NCBI GenBank assembly: GCA_001460835.1
Contig: CYKH01002197.1
Span: 1 to 25,196, forward strand
Origin: Bodo saltans
Lineage: Eukaryota > Euglenozoa > Kinetoplastea > Eubodonida > Bodonidae
Direction of reading: 5' to 3'
Length of the DNA: 25,196 bases
Positions 16,276 through 22,375 of the stretch are shown here, piece by piece. Position 1 is the stretch's first letter; each line of letters begins with the position of its first letter. A program made the position numbers and the translations under genes. The notes under the pieces were generated by a model. That model was given only the letters and a program-made list of their open reading frames with translations, searched no databases and had not been told where the DNA came from.

Positions 16276-17451
16276 ATGGTTCAAGTCCCCCCTGGCCGCG
16301 TTCATCTGAATCCTGATGAGCCGGATGATGTGTACCCTATGTTTGGCGTCACTGCAGTTCCACCCAAGAAGGCAGGGACCATTCGTATTTGGGTGGATGG
16401 GTGCTTCGATATGTTACACTTTGGCCACACGAACGCCATCCGCCAAGCCGCATCGCTGGGCGCCGAACTCTTCGTTGGGAGTCATAGTGATGAAGAGATT
16501 ATCCGTTACAAAGGCCCACCGATCATGCACGCTGATGAGCGGTATGAGGCACTGCGGGGGTGCAAGTGGGTCACCTTTGTGGTGGAGAATTACCCATACG
16601 TGACACGCCTCAAGGACATGGATCGATTCGAGATTGATTTTGTTGCCCACGGTGACGATATCTCTGTGGATTTGAATGGTCGCAACTCGTACCAAGAGAT
16701 CATTGATGCTGGACGCTTCAAGGTGGTGAAGCGCACTGATGGCATCAGCACGACTGACCTTGTGGGTCGCATGCTCCTGTGCACCAAAGATCATCTGCAG
16801 GATAACAACGTGCATGTCCCTCCTGAGAACCTCGCCGACACATCTCTTCGCTACCTCACCACTTCCCGCAAGATTGTGCAATTCAGCAACAACACGACGC
16901 CGAAGTCAGACGACAAGATCGTTTACGTTGATGGCAGCTTTGACTTGTTTCACATTGGTCACATGCGCGTGCTTGAGAAGGCCCGCTCGTTTGGCACGTA
17001 CGTCATCGCTGGTATCCACGAGGACGACGTCGTGAACCGCCAGAAGGGGAAGAACTATCCCATTATGAATCTGAATGAGCGAGTATTGGGAGTATTGTCC
17101 TGCCGCTACGTGGACGAGGTTGTTATGGGAGTGCCGTTCCGCGTCACCAAAGACTTGATCGACAAACTCAATATCGACGTCGTTGTTGCTGGGCGCAACC
17201 TCGAGGATGTGGATGCCAGTGAGAGCGACGTTGAGGGAGGAAGCCCCTCTACTCCCTACGACGTGCCCAAGGGCCTCGGTATCTTCCATGAAGTGGACTC
17301 AGGCACGGATCTTACAACGGACCGCTTGATTGAGCGTGTCGTGGAGAACAGGCGTGCGTTCTTGGAGCGTCAAGCTGCCAAAAAAAAGAAGGACAGTGCG
17401 TCGGAACTGGCTAAGCCCGCAGAATACAAAAACATCCGTGAAGTTTGCTAG
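16276..17451 (+). CDS. Ethanolamine-phosphate cytidylyltransferase
   Basis: A 391-residue protein with two cytidylyltransferase domains in tandem, the hallmark of this enzyme (EC 2.7.7.14). It makes CDP-ethanolamine from CTP and phosphoethanolamine, the rate-controlling step of the Kennedy pathway to phosphatidylethanolamine. The first domain starts WVDGCFDMLHFGH with the HxGH catalytic motif at 48-51 and has the RTDGISTT signature at 153-160. The second starts VDGSFDLFHIGH with HxGH at 226-229. SGTDLTTDRLIERVVENR near 342 is its more diverged signature. Choline-phosphate enzymes have only one such domain. The C-terminal tail is Lys-rich. The enzyme is cytosolic or ER-associated. The ATG at 16276 is the first after the acceptor. 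Confidence 0.95.
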   Translation: MVQVPPGRVHLNPDEPDDVYPMFGVTAVPPKKAGTIRIWVDGCFDMLHFGHTNAIRQAASLGAELFVGSHSDEEIIRYKGPPIMHADERYEALRGCKWVTFVVENYPYVTRLKDMDRFEIDFVAHGDDISVDLNGRNSYQEIIDAGRFKVVKRTDGISTTDLVGRMLLCTKDHLQDNNVHVPPENLADTSLRYLTTSRKIVQFSNNTTPKSDDKIVYVDGSFDLFHIGHMRVLEKARSFGTYVIAGIHEDDVVNRQKGKNYPIMNLNERVLGVLSCRYVDEVVMGVPFRVTKDLIDKLNIDVVVAGRNLEDVDASESDVEGGSPSTPYDVPKGLGIFHEVDSGTDLTTDRLIERVVENRRAFLERQAAKKKKDSASELAKPAEYKNIREVC

Positions 17452-17608
17452 CTCCCCTTTGCTTTACCGTAGCGATGAATGCATCAAACAAATTGTCGAC
17501 GTTGTCTCGGCTGTGTGCTCACAATCAAACAATTGCAACTGTATTCAATTGATCTTGTGCTGTCCGTGAAATAAATTCTTATTCTTGATTTAATTGACTT
17601 CGAGAGAA

Positions 17609-18109
17609 ATGAAAGTAGAGGTGTCACTGCCGTACGTAGATGTCGCGCCCTCAAAATACTTGATGAGCGAAGCTTTGTATTTGATTGCGGAGGAGGCCGC
17701 GACAACCTCAGCACCTTCTGTGGATGCACGACACGCCGGTGTGCCCTTCACGTTGGGCAAGAGCGAGCTAGCTTCAAGCGAAGCATCGAGGACTGAAATT
17801 CACCTCGCACATCTTGCGCTCAGTGAAGCGATCGCAAAGACTGGTGGGGAGGCGACACTTTTGGATGAACTTCAACGATCCCTCGATGGGCAACTTCGTG
17901 CGGCAAGACTCGCCAATTATTGGTTGGAGAAAGAAATTCAGCTTACCAACGCACTTCGGAAGAAGAACCAGATGGATGCTGCCACCTGCATTGCCAAACT
18001 TGAGAACGAAGACGCTGCGCTCAAGTCTATCTCGTTGAAAATTGAATCTGAATTGTCACTCAGGAGACGATCTGAGGTTTTTTTTGTTCGCCATTTTGGC
18101 GCACAGTAA
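17609..18109 (+). CDS. Hypothetical small helical protein
   Basis: I do not recognise this 166-residue protein. It is mostly predicted helix: MSEALYLIAEEAATT near 19-33, a heptad-like stretch at about 65-115 (LALSEAIAKTGGEATLLDELQR, split by GG), and another at about 105-150 (NYWLEKEIQLTNALRKK). This suggests a small coiled-coil partner in a larger complex. There is no signal peptide or membrane span. The first ATG after a T-rich tract (AAATTCTTATTCTTGATTTAATTG, 17573-17596) is at 17609; five codons upstream are open only as TTG. It is a real gene by length, orientation and spacing, but no function is assignable. Confidence 0.7.
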   Translation: MKVEVSLPYVDVAPSKYLMSEALYLIAEEAATTSAPSVDARHAGVPFTLGKSELASSEASRTEIHLAHLALSEAIAKTGGEATLLDELQRSLDGQLRAARLANYWLEKEIQLTNALRKKNQMDAATCIAKLENEDAALKSISLKIESELSLRRRSEVFFVRHFGAQ

Positions 18110-18213
18110 CGACGAGTTTTGTTGCAACTGACATTTAAGGTTTTGGTGATTGTAAATTTATTTTCCCCCGTCTCATTTGATTTGTGATTTGTGCTTTGAG
18201 GTTACAGGGTCTA

Positions 18214-18591
18214 ATGGCACAACTGCTGACGGCCGATAATTTACTTCGGCTGGACGATATGGACACCGATGAAGCAGGCGGTTACGAATATATGCGCGAT
18301 GAGAGCGATGACGACAGTGGCAGTTCGGCACGCTTCGACTCTGAAGAAGAGCGCCAGGATCGACTCATTACACCGCGGGAGTTGGAGGAGATTGAGCGCC
18401 TAGAAGACCGCCTTCGCAACGCCACTACGATGGAAGAGACACGCGAAGTGGTTGCAGTGCTCTCAGACAAGAAGCACCTCAGAGTGAAACCAACCACATC
18501 TGACGAGGGTGTGGAGGAGGAGTCAGGTCCGTTGATGTGGTATTTTGCCTATGGAAGGTTGTACTTGCAGCGCGTTGACGATTGCGCGTAG
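18214..18591 (+). CDS. Hypothetical small acidic protein
   Basis: This 125-residue protein is unrecognised. The middle is strongly acidic (DESDDDSGSS, DSEEERQDR), followed by a charged helix (PRELEEIERLEDRL, about 54-67). It ends in a short aromatic hydrophobic segment (PLMWYFAYGRLYLQRV), too polar for a sure membrane span. Acidic-helix proteins of this size are often subunits or chaperone-like partners, but nothing here assigns a role. The pyrimidine-rich run at 18160-18198 with AG at 18199-18200 or GTTACAG just downstream is a plausible acceptor, making the ATG at 18214 the start. After the TAG stop the same frame stays open for another 31 codons; this is probably chance. Confidence 0.6.
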   Translation: MAQLLTADNLLRLDDMDTDEAGGYEYMRDESDDDSGSSARFDSEEERQDRLITPRELEEIERLEDRLRNATTMEETREVVAVLSDKKHLRVKPTTSDEGVEEESGPLMWYFAYGRLYLQRVDDCA

Positions 18592-19277
18592 CCACGTAAA
18601 CTCCTGTTCTTTGACGACATGGAGGGTCTGATAGTCGACCGAAAGTTGTTTGCGCACTGCGAATTCGGCTCTGTGGTTCAGTTGTGAGCACCATGTCTAG
18701 GATGGTTTAATCCAAAACGGTTGCAGCAAGGCTCCGAACCTCTATCTCAAATGCCGTAACGCATAAACCACGTGCTCTGAGTCCACGTCTTCTACCTACA
18801 GATGCTCCCGCAACGCTTACCGGTGATGTGAGCACGGTGGTACTTGACGATTGATGACCGCCTTGTCCCTCACAGTTGCGAGGTGTACATTGCATGTCCT
18901 GCTGCGACCGCTGATAACTTGCTTCCCACAGAGGGCTACTTAAGCCATTTACTTGGTGGCCGAGGACTATTGCCAAGAGCATACGTTGAGCTGCTCGAAA
19001 TGCAGCCGAGAGTTAAGAAGTAACAACTTCCCTTCAAAAGAACCCAACCTGTCAGTGTTTCTTTTTAGCATCCTAGCGAATCAAAAGTGTTGCACTTACC
19101 CCAACCATCGCATTCAACTTTTTGGCATTTCGTTTCCGTTCTGTTCGTGATGTCGATGCGTTGAACTCTTAGGCGCAGCTCCACCTACGAGTATTCCCTT
19201 CTGAGAGCACCGGACACCAAGGACAAAAGTACTAACGCTCCTCTGCCATAACATTGCCGCCTTGAGCTACATGACTG
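18592..19277. other. About 690 bases with no convincing gene
   Basis: This is the longest gap between genes in the window, three or more times the usual spacing. All frames on both strands are broken by stops or lack a sensible ATG. No tRNA-like T-arm and cloverleaf, no tandem repeat and no mobile-element remnant is visible. It must hold the 3' UTR of the 18214 gene and the 5' region of the 19278 gene. A structured RNA gene, such as a snoRNA cluster, is possible but I see no complete box pair with a terminal stem. Confidence 0.5.
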
Positions 19278-20318
19278 ATGATTCAACGTATTCATATCAT
19301 TTGTGAACAAGGATCACCAAGAAGAATGGAAGGAATATCGCAGCTCGTCGAGCTGCCGTCGTTGTCGACAATCCATCTCCGACGATACGGCCCAACTGAT
19401 GAGGAGTGGCAGGTTTCAAACACCAGCTCCTTAACAGGCCTGCCCCCTGTACTGATTTGTGTTCACGGAGCCGGTATGAGCTCGATGTCATTTGGTCCAG
19501 TGGCAGCCATCATCTCAGCTGCGCAAGTTTCTGATGAGCATTCTTTTGCGTGCCGCGTAGTGTCCATCGATTTGCCTTGCCACGGAGACTCAGCCGACGG
19601 CCCACAAGCAGAGGCTGGTCTTACACTGGACAACTTGGTGGCACATTTTGTCGCCACAGTGTTGCATCTGAAACGCGTTGCGTTCCCCAAGACGGATCGA
19701 TTTTTCTACGCTGGCCACAGCCTTGGTGGCTCAATCGTGGCATTTGGTGCAACTGACGTAGCACTGGCTCCTTTCCTCGGAGGTGTTGTCATGTTAGATA
19801 TTGTCGAGAACGTAGCAAAGCTTTCACTTCGATACATGAACTCTGTGCTCGACAAGCGGCCCGCCTCGTTTGAGTCATCTCGAGAAGCCGCTCATTGGTT
19901 TGTGACGCAAGGAGGAATGTTTAACGAGTCGATTGCTCAGCTCACAACTCCTTTCTTACTTCGGCAGGAAAGCGAAAAAGGTCCTTTTATGTGGAGAACA
20001 AATTTGCGCAAGACTGAGCCCTGCTGGCCAACGTGGTTCGAGGGACTTGATCAGCGCTTTGTATCATTGACGTGTCCTAAAATGTTACTGCTGGCAACAA
20101 CAGACCGTCTGGACAACGAGCTGACGACTGCCCACATGCAAGGGAAGTTCCAACTAGAAGTTGTGGGGACACAAGGGCACTATGTGATGGAGGACGAGCC
20201 CACCGTCGTTGCTGCAAAACTGATGCGATTCATATGCCGCGTGGATATGCTAAGCAACAAACTCTCTCTCCTAAACCGTCGCTTGAGTGCACAGACACAA
20301 GCGAACGCGGTTTCGTAG
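19278..20318 (+). CDS. Protein phosphatase methylesterase 1 (PME-1)
   Basis: A 346-residue alpha/beta-hydrolase matching eukaryotic PME-1, which removes the C-terminal methyl ester from the PP2A catalytic subunit and so controls holoenzyme assembly. Visible landmarks are the oxyanion-hole strand VLICVHGAGMSSMSF, the nucleophile elbow GHSLGGS with Ser148, MLDIVEN with the acid Asp174, and GHYVMEDEP with catalytic His301. PME-1-specific blocks are PFMWRTNLRKTEPCWPTWFE, RLDNELTTAHMQGKFQ and KRPASFESSREAAHWFV, matching the human protein closely. The human enzyme has 386 residues; the shorter N-terminus here is not critical. The start is uncertain: ATGs at 19278 and 19326 (before EGISQLVEL) both keep the whole domain, and no sharp splice acceptor decides between them. 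It is likely cytosolic and nuclear. Confidence 0.93.
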   Translation: MIQRIHIICEQGSPRRMEGISQLVELPSLSTIHLRRYGPTDEEWQVSNTSSLTGLPPVLICVHGAGMSSMSFGPVAAIISAAQVSDEHSFACRVVSIDLPCHGDSADGPQAEAGLTLDNLVAHFVATVLHLKRVAFPKTDRFFYAGHSLGGSIVAFGATDVALAPFLGGVVMLDIVENVAKLSLRYMNSVLDKRPASFESSREAAHWFVTQGGMFNESIAQLTTPFLLRQESEKGPFMWRTNLRKTEPCWPTWFEGLDQRFVSLTCPKMLLLATTDRLDNELTTAHMQGKFQLEVVGTQGHYVMEDEPTVVAAKLMRFICRVDMLSNKLSLLNRRLSAQTQANAVS

Positions 20319-20527
20319 CTGCATTGTTGTGGCTGCTCAAAGGATCACGCGGTGGCCTCGTGCTGTACATTGATTTGCTTATTTGCGCTGATTCAAAAAT
20401 CTTATTTTTGCATCTTATGCAAACATGACGATCTACTGACTACTTCCCCTGATGCCAATTTATTAGCTGAGGGTCTCACCCCACAAGCACAGAAAGAACC
20501 TAGTGACATTGTCTAGACCGCGCCGTC

Positions 20528-22165
20528 ATGTCCTCATCCAACAATGCACGCCCAAAGTCAGGGGGCAATAACAATAGCGGTATGCGGGGCATGCCCAGTA
20601 CCTCAGGATTGAATCCATATGGGGGAGGGAACAAAAGCAACACCAGCGCTGTCTCTGCTGCACTGTCCAACAACTATATTGCTGCCCTTTCAAGGGGCTT
20701 CAATGGCACTGCCCAGTCTCCATTCCAGCCCGATGGTTCGTACCTGGCTGATCCAAGCAACGTGTTCCCGGCCTCACCGTACACTCCAGTGGGAGACCTT
20801 TTTATGGCCCAACATTTACGAAGCAAATTCCAACAAGCACCTGCAGGCACGAGTCGCAACACAACCGTGGCTTCTTCCAAGTTCCACCACTACACAGCCA
20901 TCACAAACATCGACGGGAAGGCAGTGGAGAGTTCGCTACACCGTGCACTGGTGACACAAGTGCTGCGCACGACGAACCGATTCAACGGAAAGCATGTGAT
21001 TATTCGACGCATTGTCGATGCTCCTGCCAAGGAGGCTCACTGCGTCGCGGTGATTGAGCGACTAAAGCACTTCCGCCACCCCAACCTTGTGCCCCTTCAT
21101 AGCATTACGCCAACAACTGAGTTTGTGTTGGGGAGCCATGACACGATCATGGAGTACCGCATGATTAAGCGTGCTAAGAGTGTGCAGGAGGCGTTTTTCA
21201 CGCCGCGTGGGTTGACATCGGCACCAAGTGCGATGCAAGTTTCTGGAAGCGGAGGCATTGAGGGCCCATCTGCGGCAATCCCCACGGACATCACTGAGGG
21301 GCTGCTTTGGTCCATTGCCTGCCAATTGATTGGACTCATTCGCACTTTCCACGACGTCGGCATCCCACTGCGCGGCCTGCACTTATCCAAGTTGATGTGG
21401 CTCGACGTCCTCGGTCGCATTTATTTCACCGGCTTAGGATTGATGGATGTTGCAGATCCTCTGCCCAACCCCCTCCTTCCCCAGCAGCTTGAAACTCACA
21501 CAAAGATCGACATTCAAAGCCTTGGTCTCGTGTTGTTGCAGCTTGCAACGCAAAGCCCTTCCATCAACTTGAGCGAAGGCCGTGCTGCGTTGCAACGGGC
21601 ACAACGTTTCTCGACGACGTTCCTCAACCTCGTTGCTGTGTGCCTCGAGGCTTCAGTGGACATCAACTCGCTGTGCCGAGGTTTGGGTGAACGTATGTCG
21701 ATTGAAGTAGGCCACCAGGAGGGCAACGCAGACTTCCTGCTGTCTGAGTGCGCAAAGGAGGTCCACAACGGCCGTCTGATGCGTCTTATGATCAAACTCA
21801 ACTTTGTCTTGGAATCGCAGGACGCAAATGAGTACGCCGATGCATCCGACCGCTTTACGCTAAAGTTGTTCAGCCAGTACATCTTCAATCAGGTAGACGA
21901 GCAGAACCGACCACGTGTGGATTGGGGACACGTGTACCATTCGTTGAACAAGCTAGACTGTGGCTCCGAGGAGCTGCTGCAGTTGATCAGCCAAGACTCG
22001 TCAACTGTCCTTGTCGTGTCGTACCGTGACATCCGCTCCATGCTGGACAAAGCGTTCGAGATCTTACAGCAGCCTGGCCACGACATGAGCTACGCTGGGT
22101 TCACTGCCCTTCAGCAGCTCCAACAACCGACGACGACTCCGCCATCTGTGATGCCTCCGCAGTAG
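20528..22165 (+). CDS. PAN3: PAN3, regulatory subunit of the PAN2-PAN3 poly(A) deadenylase
   Basis: A 545-residue protein with PAN3 architecture. PAN3 dimerises, binds ATP and poly(A), and recruits the PAN2 nuclease for the first phase of mRNA poly(A) shortening. Residues 1-110 are low-complexity (Asn, Ser, Gly, Pro) and contain LNPYGGG near 29, faintly like a poly(A)-binding-protein PAM2 motif; the CCCH zinc finger of animal PAN3 is absent. A pseudokinase covers about 115-370: VIERLKHFRHPNLVPLHS and LRGLHLSKLMW, where catalytic residues are replaced. A helical linker follows, then the C-terminal knob at about 405-525. It has NGRLMRLMIKLNFVLES at 414, LFSQYIFNQVDE, HVYHSLNKLDCGSEE and LVVSYRDIRSML, the most diagnostic PAN3 segment. 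The last 20 residues are Pro/Thr/Gln-rich. Confidence 0.93.
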   Translation: MSSSNNARPKSGGNNNSGMRGMPSTSGLNPYGGGNKSNTSAVSAALSNNYIAALSRGFNGTAQSPFQPDGSYLADPSNVFPASPYTPVGDLFMAQHLRSKFQQAPAGTSRNTTVASSKFHHYTAITNIDGKAVESSLHRALVTQVLRTTNRFNGKHVIIRRIVDAPAKEAHCVAVIERLKHFRHPNLVPLHSITPTTEFVLGSHDTIMEYRMIKRAKSVQEAFFTPRGLTSAPSAMQVSGSGGIEGPSAAIPTDITEGLLWSIACQLIGLIRTFHDVGIPLRGLHLSKLMWLDVLGRIYFTGLGLMDVADPLPNPLLPQQLETHTKIDIQSLGLVLLQLATQSPSINLSEGRAALQRAQRFSTTFLNLVAVCLEASVDINSLCRGLGERMSIEVGHQEGNADFLLSECAKEVHNGRLMRLMIKLNFVLESQDANEYADASDRFTLKLFSQYIFNQVDEQNRPRVDWGHVYHSLNKLDCGSEELLQLISQDSSTVLVVSYRDIRSMLDKAFEILQQPGHDMSYAGFTALQQLQQPTTTPPSVMPPQ

Positions 22166-22351
22166 GGAGGGGCATGCGACCAGTAGCTGTGAGGCAGTAG
22201 TGCGTCCAGCTGATACATGATGTGGGCCCAGAGCCCGAGTTGTTTGCAAGATGGCGTTGTGTGTTTTGTTTCGTGATGAAAATACCTACAAATCTGTGTT
22301 GCTGCATTTGATAAGTATGTGTGCATCTTAGCGTAACTACCCAGCGTGATC

Positions 22352-22375
22352 TTCCTTCGTCGCTGGTCTTTGCAG
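22352..22375 (+). promoter_or_regulatory. Possible trans-splice acceptor abutting the DNA-PKcs start codon
   Basis: A T/C-rich run (from TTCCTTCGTCGCTGG to CTTTGCAG) ends in an AG at 22374-22375, immediately before the ATG at 22376. If used, the spliced leader would join the start codon directly. In-frame ATGs at 22382 and 22385 could serve instead, or an AG further upstream may be used. Confidence 0.4.

Noticed and set aside
18847-18920. Possible C/D box snoRNA (TGATGA at 18852, CTGA at 18911)
   Set aside because: Box spacing is plausible, but the sequences flanking the boxes do not pair into a terminal stem, and I cannot test for an rRNA guide match. It is kept only as a question in the gap finding.
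18953-19150. A 65-codon + strand frame in the gene-free gap
   Set aside because: It has no ATG, begins only as TTG, and is Ser/Cys/Asn-rich without a domain.
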